From Bacilli bacterium (GTDB lineage Bacteria > Bacillota_I > Bacilli_A > RF39 > UBA660): DNA of 47,270 nucleotides. Made by a program: the position numbers and the translations under genes. Below are positions 32,654-41,754 of this stretch, piece by piece. Below the pieces are notes generated by a model. It was not told the DNA's origin and made no database searches. It saw only the letters and a list, made by a program, of their open reading frames with translations. Location: contig JAEDNL010000004.1 of the NCBI GenBank assembly GCA_016302505.1, positions 1 to 47,270 on the forward strand, read 5' to 3'. The first letter of the stretch is position 1. Every line of letters begins with the position of its first letter.

Positions 32654-33112
32654 ATGAAAAAATATATAATAAATAAAGATAATCCTAATGAAAAATTACT
32701 ATATTATAATGTAAATATAGTTGGACTTAGTGTAACGCCTAATAAAAGTGTTCCTGGTTATAATATAACAGCAAAAAGACTAACATTTGTAGATCCAGAA
32801 TTAAGAGAATCATATATTAAACAAAAAATAAATAAGAAAATAGATAAAGTTATTAAATTTATGATAAGAATTTTAAATGATGAAGATACTAGTGATGAAG
32901 ATGCTGGAATAGTTTTAGATGAGATAAATAAATTAAAAGGAATAATTATTAATAAATATAAAGAATATATGATAGAAAGTGAATATAAAGCTTTACTTAC
33001 TAAATTAATATTAATAGAAGAAGAGTTTAAAAAGAATTATAATCAAAAAACATATTTGGACTATATGACAAATAGTGTATATGAAGAGGTTATACAGGAA
33101 AGAGGAAGATAA
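32654..33112 (+). CDS. Uncharacterised protein between trmD and hisS
   Basis: I do not recognise this 152-residue soluble protein. The N-terminal third looks like a beta-rich domain (YNVNIVGLSVTPNKSVPGYN); the rest is helical and charged, with an acidic patch (NDEDTSDEDAG) and a likely coiled region. An AGGTGA ribosome site precedes it, and hisS starts directly after its stop codon, so it is part of the rimM-trmD-hisS transcript. The context hints at translation, but no motif supports a function. Confidence 0.65.
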   Translation: MKKYIINKDNPNEKLLYYNVNIVGLSVTPNKSVPGYNITAKRLTFVDPELRESYIKQKINKKIDKVIKFMIRILNDEDTSDEDAGIVLDEINKLKGIIINKYKEYMIESEYKALLTKLILIEEEFKKNYNQKTYLDYMTNSVYEEVIQERGR

Positions 33113-34399
33113 ATGAATAATGAGTTTAAATTAATGAATTTAAAAGGTACTAATGATTTTCTTCCAGAAGAACAAATCATTAGAAATAGAATAACTGATA
33201 CATTAAGAAAATACTTCGAATTATATGGTTTTTTACCGATAGAGACACCACAATTATGTTATTATGATTTGCTTGCTAGTAAATATGCTGGTGGTAGTGA
33301 GATATTAAAAGAAGTATATAAATTTAGTGATCAAGGTTTAAGAGAAATAGGCCTTAGATATGATTTAACAGTACCTTTTTCTAAAGTGATTGGTATAAAT
33401 AAAGGATTAATATTGCCATTTAAAAGATATGAAATAGGTAAAGTATTTAGAGATGGACCTGTCAAATTGGGAAGAGCAAGAGAGTTCTATCAATGTGATG
33501 TAGATGCATGTGGAGTAGAAAGTCCATCTGCTGAAGTAGAATATTTTACTATGACTAAAAGAGTATTTAATGAATTTAATATTGATATTGAAATAAGATT
33601 TAATAATAGGAAATTTTTAAGTGGATTACTAGAATATTGCGGTGTTTCAAAAGAAAATATACCACTATTTATAACATCAGTAGATAAACTAGATAAAATG
33701 ACAAGAGAAGATGTAGAAAAAGAATTAATAAATCATACTGATAAAAAAATAATAGATAAAGTATTTAATTATTTTAATAATAATTTTAATGATTTAAAAA
33801 ATGAATTTAATAATACAAATATAAAAATATTAAAAGAAGGAATAGATGAACTTGATAAATTAATTAATTTACTTAATGAATTAGGTCTTAATGATACATG
33901 TGTTTTTACACCTTTTTTAGCAAGGGGATTAGAAATATATACTGGAAGTGTATGGGAAATATTTGATAAGACTATGAAGTTTAAATCAGCCTTAGGAGCA
34001 GGTGGAAGATACGATAAGATAATTACTAATTTCTTACATAATGGAAATGAATATCCTGCTATTGGTATGTCATTTGGATTAGAACCTATATATGAATTAT
34101 TGCGTCAAAAAGAAGAAGAAAAAATAATTAAATATGATGTTTATGTTTATGCATTTAATATAGATAAAAACTTATTTGAAATATCTGAATTATTAAGAAA
34201 TAATAATTTAAGAGTCTTAACTGAACTAAATAATATTAAACTTAAAAAAGCTATGAATATGGCTAATCGTGAGAATATTAAATATGTGGTAATAATCGGA
34301 GAAGATGAACTTAAAAATAACTCTGTATCTTTAAAAAATATGATATCTGGAGAACAAGAAATAGTCAAAATAGAAGAATTAGTTAACAAAATTAACTAA
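33113..34399 (+). CDS. hisS: Histidyl-tRNA synthetase
   Basis: Class II synthetase charging tRNA-His. The 428-residue protein has N-terminal MNLKGTNDFLPEEQ, motif 1 around ETPQLCYYDLLASKYAGGSEI, motif 2 (FKRYEIGKVFRDGPVKLGRAREFYQCDVD in pieces), the histidine-binding GLEIYTGSVWE, motif 3 (GAGGRYDKI, GMSFGLEPI) and a C-terminal anticodon-binding domain (about 335-425). ATG 33113 immediately follows the stop codon upstream. No T-box is visible in front; it relies on the upstream operon promoter. Confidence 0.96.
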   Translation: MNNEFKLMNLKGTNDFLPEEQIIRNRITDTLRKYFELYGFLPIETPQLCYYDLLASKYAGGSEILKEVYKFSDQGLREIGLRYDLTVPFSKVIGINKGLILPFKRYEIGKVFRDGPVKLGRAREFYQCDVDACGVESPSAEVEYFTMTKRVFNEFNIDIEIRFNNRKFLSGLLEYCGVSKENIPLFITSVDKLDKMTREDVEKELINHTDKKIIDKVFNYFNNNFNDLKNEFNNTNIKILKEGIDELDKLINLLNELGLNDTCVFTPFLARGLEIYTGSVWEIFDKTMKFKSALGAGGRYDKIITNFLHNGNEYPAIGMSFGLEPIYELLRQKEEEKIIKYDVYVYAFNIDKNLFEISELLRNNNLRVLTELNNIKLKKAMNMANRENIKYVVIIGEDELKNNSVSLKNMISGEQEIVKIEELVNKIN

Positions 34400-34406
34400 T
34401 TTTTTT
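34379..34406 (+). terminator. Terminator of the hisS operon
   Basis: Perfect 8-bp stem TTAGTTAA/TTAACTAA with a 5-nt loop and a T run; the right arm includes the hisS stop codon. Confidence 0.85.
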
Positions 34407-34419
34407 ATTAGAAATCTTG

Positions 34420-34449
34420 TTGACTATGTTAAGTTTTTTGTGTTATACT
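34420..34449 (+). promoter_or_regulatory. Promoter of the LRR protein gene
   Basis: TTGACT, an 18-nt spacer and TATACT preceded by TGt (extended -10), 31 nt before the ATG. Confidence 0.6.
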
Positions 34450-34480
34450 TTAAATATAAATAATAGTAAGGTGGTATGAT

Positions 34481-35989
34481 ATGAAAAAGAAAAAAACAAA
34501 TATAATAAAATTCATTAGTTTTTTATTATTAATTTTCTCATTTAACTTAAGTGTTAATGCAGAAACAACTAAGATTTATTATGCAGATGATAGAGGAATT
34601 AGAAAACAAGCTTTAACAGCTCCTGAAGGTTATCCTAATAATGATGGTGGAGCAGAAGTAACTTTATATAGTTATAGAACCATAACAGAAAGTTATGATC
34701 CAATTAAATACTATGGATGTTCTGCAGATGCTGAAAGCACAGTTATTAAATATCAACAAATGGCATGTGGTAGTGAAGACAGCTTAGATCCTACATTAAC
34801 TTATGAAAAAGAGAACTTCTACAGTTGTGCTAAAACACCAAGTGATTCAGTTGATGGTAAGAAAACTGAGGAAGGTAAAAAATGTAATTTATATTCAGCT
34901 TGGTCAGCAAGAAGTACTGAAAAGCCAAAGGGATATGATGAAAGTAAAACTGATTTATATAAAAGTGAAAAAGCCACAATGTATTTTTGGTATAAAGAAG
35001 TAGCAAATGGAACTACAATTAACTTTGAAAATAATAAAGCTTTATATGAAGCAATTAAGAAAAAGATAAGTACTAGTTATATTGAAGATGCTGAAATTAA
35101 CTTTTTAGAAAATCCTCTTAGAATAGTTGCATCTGATATTACTAAGGTAAAAGAACTACGTTTATATAATGTTAATAATTCAATTGTTTCTATTGATGAA
35201 CTAGCATATTTTACTGGATTAACTGAATTAGATTTAAGTCATAATGAAATCGAAAAAATTGATGCTATAAAGAATTTAGTTAACTTGGAAAGTTTAGATT
35301 TAAGTCATAATGCAATTATATCAGTTGAACCAATTATAGGTTTGAAAAAATTAGGAGATTTAGACTTATCTTATAATGAAATAACTAATTTAGGATTATT
35401 AAAGAAAATAGAAAATTATAATTCTATAGTAAAAAATTATTACTTTAACGATTTTAAAAAATCAGGTTTAATTAAAAATTGGTCTGAGTTTGTTGATGAG
35501 TTTCTTAATTTTAAAAGTCTTAATTATAGTGAATTTACAATTAAAAATACTAACGATTCATTAATTTTTTATTATGATAATAGTGAAATTGGAAAGTTTG
35601 AATTAAAAAATAATATTTTGAAATTTGTTTCAGGAGAAAATGAAATTGCACTAGGAATGGTATATTTTTTATTCGGTATAGGATACAGTCAGAGTGATTT
35701 TGATAAAGCAGCTAATTGTGCTGAAGATGATTATAAATGTTATTTTTCAAAATTTGGTGATTATTTAAAATTAAATATTACATATAAAGATGATAGAGAG
35801 ACATTAGATAAAGTAGATTTTAGTTTTGATTTAAATTATTTTTTTGGTGAGGCAACTAGTGGTGGGGCAACTATTAATAATCCTAAAACAGGAGTATCAA
35901 ATGCACTTGTATTGCTTGGAATAACCCTTATGTGTAGCGCTATTGGATTTGTAGTAATGTATAAACATAAAACAGGAATTCAATTATAA
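34481..35989 (+). CDS. Secreted leucine-rich-repeat protein with sortase-like NPKTG tail
   Basis: Surface protein of 502 residues. A basic N-terminus and signal peptide (about 1-27, ending VNA) are followed by a region with several Cys (about 55-145). Leucine-rich repeats of the internalin type span about 225-310, with LTELDLSHNEIEKI, LESLDLSHNAIISV and LGDLDLSYNEITNL in tandem. A further domain carries a Cys pair (CAEDDYKC). The C-terminus reads NPKTG (467-471), a hydrophobic helix and a short tail with KHK, like a sortase sorting signal with N for L. GGTGG precedes the ATG. A role in host or neighbour binding is inferred. Confidence 0.8.
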   Translation: MKKKKTNIIKFISFLLLIFSFNLSVNAETTKIYYADDRGIRKQALTAPEGYPNNDGGAEVTLYSYRTITESYDPIKYYGCSADAESTVIKYQQMACGSEDSLDPTLTYEKENFYSCAKTPSDSVDGKKTEEGKKCNLYSAWSARSTEKPKGYDESKTDLYKSEKATMYFWYKEVANGTTINFENNKALYEAIKKKISTSYIEDAEINFLENPLRIVASDITKVKELRLYNVNNSIVSIDELAYFTGLTELDLSHNEIEKIDAIKNLVNLESLDLSHNAIISVEPIIGLKKLGDLDLSYNEITNLGLLKKIENYNSIVKNYYFNDFKKSGLIKNWSEFVDEFLNFKSLNYSEFTIKNTNDSLIFYYDNSEIGKFELKNNILKFVSGENEIALGMVYFLFGIGYSQSDFDKAANCAEDDYKCYFSKFGDYLKLNITYKDDRETLDKVDFSFDLNYFFGEATSGGATINNPKTGVSNALVLLGITLMCSAIGFVVMYKHKTGIQL

Positions 35990-36011
35990 GAACTAGAAAT
36001 AGTTCTTTTTT
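35988..36011 (+). terminator. Terminator of the LRR protein gene
   Basis: Stem AAGAACTA/TAGTTCTT with a GAAA loop and a T run, starting in the stop codon. The 190 bp that follow (to 36202) hold only a 17-codon frame without a clear ribosome site; I see no gene there. Confidence 0.85.
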
Positions 36012-36202
36012 GATTTTTATGGCTAATTATAATAATAGAGTGGCTCTAGAAAGAAAGAGTTATAAAAGAAGAAAAATATTTTAATTCAAAATATTGCTTT
36101 TTTTCTTAATAAAAGTTTTTTTGATAATTATGAGATAAGAAAAGCTATTGCTTTAACAAGAAATAAATGGTATATAAAAATATCATTTTTCTCTTATATA
36201 AC

Positions 36203-36226
36203 AAAAAAACTTCCGTTTGGAAGTTT
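36203..36226 (-). terminator. Terminator of the minus-strand tRNA pair
   Basis: Stem AAACTTCC/GGAAGTTT with a 4-nt loop; on the minus strand it is followed by a T run. Confidence 0.8.
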
Positions 36227-36236
36227 AATATTCTAA

Positions 36237-36312
36237 TGGTGACCCGTACGGGATTTGAACCCATAAATGCACGCGTGAAAGGCGTGTGTGTTAACCGTTT
36301 CACCAACGGGCC
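36237..36312 (-). tRNA. tRNA-Glu (TTC)
   Basis: 76-nt cloverleaf on the minus strand with acceptor GGCCCGT/ACGGGTC, anticodon loop CTTTCAC and encoded CCA. Confidence 0.95.
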
Positions 36313-36322
36313 ATTAAATATA

Positions 36323-36399
36323 TGGTGGGCCTGAATGGACTTGAACCATCGACCTTTCGCTTATCAGACGAACGCTCTAACCAGCTGAGCTACAAGCCC
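36323..36399 (-). tRNA. tRNA-Ile (GAT)
   Basis: 77-nt cloverleaf on the minus strand with acceptor GGGCTTG/CAGGCCC (one G-U pair), anticodon loop CTGATAA and encoded CCA. First gene of the two-tRNA operon. Confidence 0.95.
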
Positions 36400-36429
36400 A
36401 TTAAGCTATACTTTTTGGCTGTCTAATTA

Positions 36430-36458
36430 ATAATACCTTATTTTTTTATATTTTGCAA
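36430..36458 (-). promoter_or_regulatory. Promoter of the tRNA-Ile/tRNA-Glu pair
   Basis: On the minus strand: TTGCAA (36453-36458), an exact 17-nt spacer and TATTAT (36430-36435), about 31 nt before tRNA-Ile. Confidence 0.65.
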
Positions 36459-36537
36459 CATTTTTTTTAAAAAAAATATAAATATTGCAAAAAAATGATA
36501 ATTATTGTATTATTATAATGTAAAAATAGGAGGTAAA

Positions 36538-37203
36538 ATGAATCCAAGTACAATAAATATTATAGTAATCATAAACTTAATTCTTTTATCAATGACATTT
36601 ATAGATTCAATTGCAATAATTTTTGGTGGTAAGAAATTATTTAAAAAAGCGCAAAAAAATGAGAAATCAGCAATGTATCCAGTAGCTAATTTGTTTACTG
36701 TTTTAGAAATAACAGAAATGTCTACATTTTATGGTATATTATTTTTTGTACCTGTTGTTAATTGTGTTGTACTTTCTATAATGTTTTATAAGTTAGGGAA
36801 TGTATTTTCAACAAGTGGTTTATTTAAAGTAGGATTGATGTTTTTACCAGTTATATTTTTTCCAATACTTGCAAGTAGTGATAAACAATATAAACTTTCA
36901 GACGAAGAATATTTATTAAAATTAGATTCAGCTAAAGATTATAGTATTAATCTTTTATCTGATGAAGAGTTAAAAGAAAAATTCAAAGAAACTGAAGAAA
37001 CGAAAGAAAATGAAGTTGATTCTATATTTAAAAGTGAAGTTCAAATGATGGATGAGGTAGAACCATATAAAGCAAAAAGAAATGATTTTATTGAAATGGA
37101 AAATACTAATAATAATGTAGAATTTGTTGATCTTAATGATAATATAAATGATGAGAAGAAAGAAACAAAAAATGAAGAAAAATTCGAAATGATTGACTTA
37201 TAA
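36538..37203 (+). CDS. DUF5684-like membrane protein with acidic tail
   Basis: The 221-residue membrane protein has three or four hydrophobic helices (about 6-30, 50-85 and 92-112) and then a long cytoplasmic tail of about 105 residues rich in Glu, Asn and Lys. The membrane part (VVNCVVLSIMFYKLGNVF, then KVGLMFLPVIFFPILA) resembles the DUF5684 family, of unknown function; the match is by pattern. ATG 36538 follows GGAGG by 4 nt; the longer frame from 36505 has no ribosome site. It is followed by a terminator-like repeat at 37213-37239 and by parE. Confidence 0.65.
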   Translation: MNPSTINIIVIINLILLSMTFIDSIAIIFGGKKLFKKAQKNEKSAMYPVANLFTVLEITEMSTFYGILFFVPVVNCVVLSIMFYKLGNVFSTSGLFKVGLMFLPVIFFPILASSDKQYKLSDEEYLLKLDSAKDYSINLLSDEELKEKFKETEETKENEVDSIFKSEVQMMDEVEPYKAKRNDFIEMENTNNNVEFVDLNDNINDEKKETKNEEKFEMIDL

Positions 37204-37212
37204 TTGTCATTT

Positions 37213-37239
37213 AAAGTGTAAAGTGTGTGTTTACACTTT
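37213..37239 (+). terminator. 10-bp inverted repeat, terminator-like, overlapping the parE -35
   Basis: AAAGTGTAAA (37213-37222) and TTTACACTTT (37230-37239) form a perfect stem with a 7-nt loop, followed by AATTTTATTT. The right arm is also the -35 of the parE promoter. Confidence 0.6.
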
Positions 37240-37258
37240 AATTTTATTTGTGTATAAT
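37230..37258 (+). promoter_or_regulatory. Promoter of parE-parC
   Basis: TTTACA, an exact 17-nt spacer and consensus TATAAT, 22 nt before the parE ATG. The -35 lies in the right arm of the inverted repeat. Confidence 0.65.
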
Positions 37259-37280
37259 TAGTAATGGAGATAAGGTGATT

Positions 37281-39185
37281 ATGGTAGAATATAATGAAAA
37301 ATCAATTAAAATATTAGAAGGACTTGAAGCAGTTAGAAAAAGACCTGGTATGTATATAGGATCTACTGATAAAAGAGGATTACATCATTTAGTATGGGAA
37401 ATAGTAGATAATGCTATTGATGAGGCTATAAATGGATATGGTAAAAAAATAACAGTAACTATAACTAAAATAGGTAGTGTTATTGTAAGTGATGAGGGTC
37501 GTGGTGTACCAATTGGTAAGCATTCAAGCGGAGCCTCTACACCGGAGGTAATATATACAGTACTTCATGCAGGTGGTAAATTTGAAACAGATGGTTATAA
37601 AGTATCTGGTGGACTTCATGGTGTTGGTTCTTCTGTAGTTAATGCTCTTTCTAAATGGATGAAAGTAACTATTTGTAGAGAAGGTAAAATATGTGAAATA
37701 TCTTTTAAAAATGGTGGTAAAGTAGATAAACCATTAAAACAAGTTGGTACAACTAAACAAACTGGAACTACTGTAGAATTCTTTCCGGATGAAGAAATAT
37801 TTGGAACTGCTAAATTTAGTTATTCTACTATATGTGAAAGGATGCAAGAAAGTGCATTTCTAATAAATGGTCTTACTATGGAAGTTATAGATGAAGAGAC
37901 TGATAGACATAATATATATAGTTATGATAATGGACTTGTGTCTTTTGTAGAATATGTAAATGATGGTAAAGAAGTTATTAATAAAATTATTAATTTCAAT
38001 GGTGAAAAAAATGGTATAGTAGTAGATATAGCGATGCAGTATACAAATACATATAATGAAAGTATTTTATCTTTTGTAAATAATGTTAAAACTGTTGATG
38101 GAGGTACTCATGAAGTAGGATTTAAGACTGCTATTACTAAAGTATTTAATGAATATGTTAAGAAAAACAATTTACTTAAAGGAAATGATACTTTAGATGG
38201 TAGTGATGCTCGTGAAGGATTAACCGCTATAATTAGTTTAAAGATACCTGAGGCTTTATTACAATTTGAGGGACAAACTAAAGGTAAATTAGGTACTCCA
38301 CAGGCTAAACAAGTTGTTGAAAGTATTGTATATGACAAATTAGCTTTCTATTTAGAAGAGAATAAAGGATCAGCAACAGCTATAATGGATAAAGCTTTAA
38401 AGAGTAAACTTGCTCGTGAAGCTGCTAGAAAAGCAAGATTAGAAGCTCGCAATGGTAAGAATAAATCCAAAATTGAAAAGAACTTATCTGGTAAACTTGC
38501 ACCTGCTCAAAGTAAAAATGCCAAAATTAATGAGTTATTCTTAGTAGAAGGAAATTCTGCCGGTGGTTCTGCCAAGGGTGGAAGAGATAGAAAATTTCAA
38601 GCAATACTTCCATTAAGGGGTAAAGTAATAAATGCAGATAAAGCAAATATAGATGATTTATTTAAAAATGAAGAAATAAATACTTTGATATATACTATTG
38701 GAGCTGGAGTAGGACAAAGTTTTTCAGTTTCTGATTCTAATTATGATAAAATAATTATTATGACAGATGCTGATGTTGATGGAGCGCATATTCAAATATT
38801 GTTACTAACATTCTTCTATAGATATATGAGACCATTAATAGAAGAGGGTAAACTTTATATAGCATTGCCTCCATTATATAAATTAGATTATGGTAAAAAG
38901 AAGTTCTATGCTTATAGTGATGAGGAGCTAAATGAAATTAAAAGAGAAAATACTGGTAAATATTCTATTCAAAGATATAAAGGTTTAGGTGAAATGAATC
39001 CTGAACAATTATGGGAAACAACTATGAATCCAGATACTCGTAGTTTAATTAGAGTTAATATAGATGATGCATCTTTGGCTGAAAAAAGAGTTAGTGTCTT
39101 AATGGGTGATAAAGTTGAACCAAGAAAAGAATGGATTAATGAGAATGTTGAATTCACTATGGAAGATGACTATAGAAATAAGTAG
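37281..39185 (+). CDS. parE: DNA topoisomerase IV subunit B (ParE)
   Basis: ATPase subunit that decatenates chromosomes with ParC. The 634-residue protein has the GHKL ATP site (RPGMYIGSTDKRGLHHLVWE, IVDNAIDE, GGLHGVGSSVVNALS), the transducer domain, and the TOPRIM domain with VEGNSAGGSAKGGRDR, LPLRGKVINADKA and the metal-binding DADVDGAHI. The STDKRGLHHL form and the neighbour parC favour ParE over GyrB. The ATG follows AAGGTGA; the longer frame from 37248 overlaps the promoter. parC starts 8 nt after its stop. Confidence 0.93.
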   Translation: MVEYNEKSIKILEGLEAVRKRPGMYIGSTDKRGLHHLVWEIVDNAIDEAINGYGKKITVTITKIGSVIVSDEGRGVPIGKHSSGASTPEVIYTVLHAGGKFETDGYKVSGGLHGVGSSVVNALSKWMKVTICREGKICEISFKNGGKVDKPLKQVGTTKQTGTTVEFFPDEEIFGTAKFSYSTICERMQESAFLINGLTMEVIDEETDRHNIYSYDNGLVSFVEYVNDGKEVINKIINFNGEKNGIVVDIAMQYTNTYNESILSFVNNVKTVDGGTHEVGFKTAITKVFNEYVKKNNLLKGNDTLDGSDAREGLTAIISLKIPEALLQFEGQTKGKLGTPQAKQVVESIVYDKLAFYLEENKGSATAIMDKALKSKLAREAARKARLEARNGKNKSKIEKNLSGKLAPAQSKNAKINELFLVEGNSAGGSAKGGRDRKFQAILPLRGKVINADKANIDDLFKNEEINTLIYTIGAGVGQSFSVSDSNYDKIIIMTDADVDGAHIQILLLTFFYRYMRPLIEEGKLYIALPPLYKLDYGKKKFYAYSDEELNEIKRENTGKYSIQRYKGLGEMNPEQLWETTMNPDTRSLIRVNIDDASLAEKRVSVLMGDKVEPRKEWINENVEFTMEDDYRNK

Positions 39186-39193
39186 GTGAAGAC

Positions 39194-41722
39194 ATGAAAA
39201 ATGATATATTAAAAAAAATACAAGATTATGCTTTAGAAGAAATAATGGGTGATAGATTTAGTAAATATGCTAAAGAAATTATTTTAGATAGAGCTATTCC
39301 AGATGTTAGAGATGGACTTAAACCTGTTCAAAGAAGAATATTATATGCTATGTATAAAGCAGGTAATACTTGGGATAAAGGGTATATTAAGTGTGCTGCG
39401 ACAGTAGGAGATGTTTTAGGTAAGTACCATCCTCATGGTGACTCAAGTGTTTATGATGCGATGGTAAGAATGAGTCAATGGTGGAAACAAAACTCTATAC
39501 TAGTTGATATTCATGGTAATAATGGTTCAATGGATGGTGATCAGGCTGCTGCATACCGTTATACAGAGGCAAAACTTTCTCATATAAGTAGTGAACTTTT
39601 AGGAGATTTAGAAAAAGATACTGTTAAATGGGCTCCAAACTTTGATGATAGATTTTTAGAACCAACAGTACTTCCAGCAAAATTTCCAAACTTACTTGTT
39701 AATGGTGCAAATGGTATAAGTGCTGGTTATGCTACTAACATACCACCACATAATCTAGGCGAAATAATAGATGCTACTGTAAAAAGAATAGACTCACCAA
39801 ACTGTAGACTTGATACTATATTAGAAATAGTAAAAGGACCAGACTTTCCAACAGGGGCAATAGTAGAAGGCGCACAAGGCATAATAGATGCTTTTACTAC
39901 TGGTAAAGGTAAAGTAATAGTCAAAAGTAAAACAGAGTTTAAAAAAGAAAAAGGTCGTGAACAAATAATAGTAACAGAAATTCCTTTTGATGTTAATAAA
40001 GCTACTTTAGTACAAAAAATAGATTCATTAAGAATAGATAAAAAAATAGACGGTATAGCAGAAGTAAGAGATGAAACTGATAGAGAAGGACTTAGAATAG
40101 CAATAGATTTAAAGAGTGGTGCTAATAAAGAATTTATATTGAATTATTTATTTAAAAACACTGACTTACAAATATCATATAATTATAATATGGTAGCTAT
40201 TGTTAATAGAACTCCTAAGACACTTGGTATAATACCTATATTAGATGCTTATATTAATCATTTAACTGAAGTAATAATTAATAGAACTAAGTTTGAATTA
40301 TCTGCATATCAAAAAGAATTTAATATAGTTTCTGGTCTTATTAAAGCTATATCTATTTTAGATGAAGTTATTAAAACAATAAGAGGTAGTAAAAATAAAT
40401 CAGATGCTAAAATTAATTTAGTTGATAAGTATGACTTTACTCCTGAGCAAGCAGAAGCTATAGTGATGTTACAATTATATAGACTTACTAATACTGATGT
40501 AGTTGTATTACAAGAGAGAAGTGAAAAACTTAAAGAATTAATAAAAGAATGTGAAAAAATATTAAATGATGATAATGAATTAAAGCTAGTTATGAAAAGT
40601 GAATTAAGAGAAATAAAGAAAAAATATGCTACTCCAAGAAAAACTGAAATAAAAAGTGAAATAACAGAAATTATAATAAATGAACTTGATATGATAAGTA
40701 AAGAAGATTATATAGTTTGTATATCTAAGAATGGTTATGTTAAAAAAATATCATTAAAGTCTTATAATAGTTCTAATACACAGGAATTACCTGCTGTTAG
40801 GGAAAATGATTATATAGAAGGTTTCTATAAGATTAATAATATTGATACAATAGTATTATTTACTAATTTAGGTAATTACTTATATTTACCAGTTAGAGAT
40901 ATACAAGAAGCTAAATATAAAGATATAGGAAATCATATATCTAATTATATTAAAGTAAGTGATGATGAAAAAATAATTAGAAGTATTGGTGTTGATAAAT
41001 TTGATGATACTTTAATAACTGCGGTTACTAAAAATGGTATGATTAAGAAAATGAGACTTAAGGATTTTGCAGTAACTAGATATTCTAAACCAATAGCTAT
41101 GTTCAAATTAAAAGATGATGATGAAGTAGTATCTGTAAGTAATAATAGTGGTAAAGATACTGTTATAGTTACAAATAATGGATATGCTTTAAGATTTAAT
41201 ACTGATGAAATACCAGAGTTTGGATTAAAAACTGGTGGTGTAAAAGGTATTAAGTTAGGTGATGATGATAGTGTAAATAGTGCATTTGTAATAAGTGAAA
41301 ATAAAGAATATTTAAGTATATTTACAGATAAAAATACAGCTAAGAGAATAAAAGTAGAAGATATTGATATGTCTAGTAGAGCTAAAAAGGGTTCATTAAT
41401 TATTAAGAGTCCTAAATCTAAAAAATATACAATATTTAAAGTATTTAATATTAGTAGTAGAAATATTGTTGGTATAGTAGATGGACAAATAGGATATTTG
41501 AAATCCAGTGATATAAACATAATGGATAAACAAAGTACAGGAAGTGTATTTACTAAAAAGAATGTTGATAATATATTTATCGTAACTAAGTTAAAAGAAA
41601 TTAAATCTGATGAAGTAAAAGAACAAGAAGAAATAAAAAAAGAAGAAGTTAAGAGAGAAGAGACTAAAAAAGAAGAGAAACAACTAACAATGAGTGATTT
41701 CTTTGAAGAATTTAAGATATAG
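39194..41722 (+). CDS. parC: DNA topoisomerase IV subunit A (ParC)
   Basis: DNA cleavage subunit, 842 residues. The N-terminal domain has DRAIPDVRDGLKPVQRRILY with the ParC-type PVQRR (GyrA has PVHRR), then GKYHPHGDSSVYDAMVRMSQ, and the catalytic Tyr123 in AAYRYTEAKLS. The quinolone-pocket residues Ser84/Ser85 and Asp88 look unmutated. The C-terminal beta-pinwheel (about 490-805) consists of repeats such as GYVKKISLKSY and GMIKKMRLKDF. It ends in a charged Lys/Glu tail (about 800-830) before a short hydrophobic end. AGGTGA precedes the ATG. Confidence 0.95.
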   Translation: MKNDILKKIQDYALEEIMGDRFSKYAKEIILDRAIPDVRDGLKPVQRRILYAMYKAGNTWDKGYIKCAATVGDVLGKYHPHGDSSVYDAMVRMSQWWKQNSILVDIHGNNGSMDGDQAAAYRYTEAKLSHISSELLGDLEKDTVKWAPNFDDRFLEPTVLPAKFPNLLVNGANGISAGYATNIPPHNLGEIIDATVKRIDSPNCRLDTILEIVKGPDFPTGAIVEGAQGIIDAFTTGKGKVIVKSKTEFKKEKGREQIIVTEIPFDVNKATLVQKIDSLRIDKKIDGIAEVRDETDREGLRIAIDLKSGANKEFILNYLFKNTDLQISYNYNMVAIVNRTPKTLGIIPILDAYINHLTEVIINRTKFELSAYQKEFNIVSGLIKAISILDEVIKTIRGSKNKSDAKINLVDKYDFTPEQAEAIVMLQLYRLTNTDVVVLQERSEKLKELIKECEKILNDDNELKLVMKSELREIKKKYATPRKTEIKSEITEIIINELDMISKEDYIVCISKNGYVKKISLKSYNSSNTQELPAVRENDYIEGFYKINNIDTIVLFTNLGNYLYLPVRDIQEAKYKDIGNHISNYIKVSDDEKIIRSIGVDKFDDTLITAVTKNGMIKKMRLKDFAVTRYSKPIAMFKLKDDDEVVSVSNNSGKDTVIVTNNGYALRFNTDEIPEFGLKTGGVKGIKLGDDDSVNSAFVISENKEYLSIFTDKNTAKRIKVEDIDMSSRAKKGSLIIKSPKSKKYTIFKVFNISSRNIVGIVDGQIGYLKSSDINIMDKQSTGSVFTKKNVDNIFIVTKLKEIKSDEVKEQEEIKKEEVKREETKKEEKQLTMSDFFEEFKI

Positions 41723-41740
41723 CTTGTCTATATCTTTTAT
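41714..41740 (+). terminator. Possible terminator of parE-parC
   Basis: Perfect 9-bp stem AAGATATAG/CTATATCTT with a 5-nt loop, followed by only TTAT, so termination may be partial and the next gene may be read through. Confidence 0.5.
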
Positions 41741-41754
41741 CTAAAGGAGTATTT

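Noticed and set aside
36026..36079. 17-codon frame beginning MANYNNRVALERK after the LRR gene
   Set aside because: Too short, without a clear ribosome site, and immediately after a terminator; nothing supports expression.
40945..41520. 191-codon minus-strand frame inside parC, and a 175-codon one opposite the dehydrogenase (23963-24490)
   Set aside because: Both are antisense shadows of well-conserved genes and have no initiation signals.
37281..41722. Annotation of the type II topoisomerase pair as gyrB-gyrA
   Set aside because: The A subunit has PVQRR and SSVYDAMVRMSQ as in Gram-positive ParC, and the B subunit has the ParE-type STDKRGLHHL; topoisomerase IV fits better.
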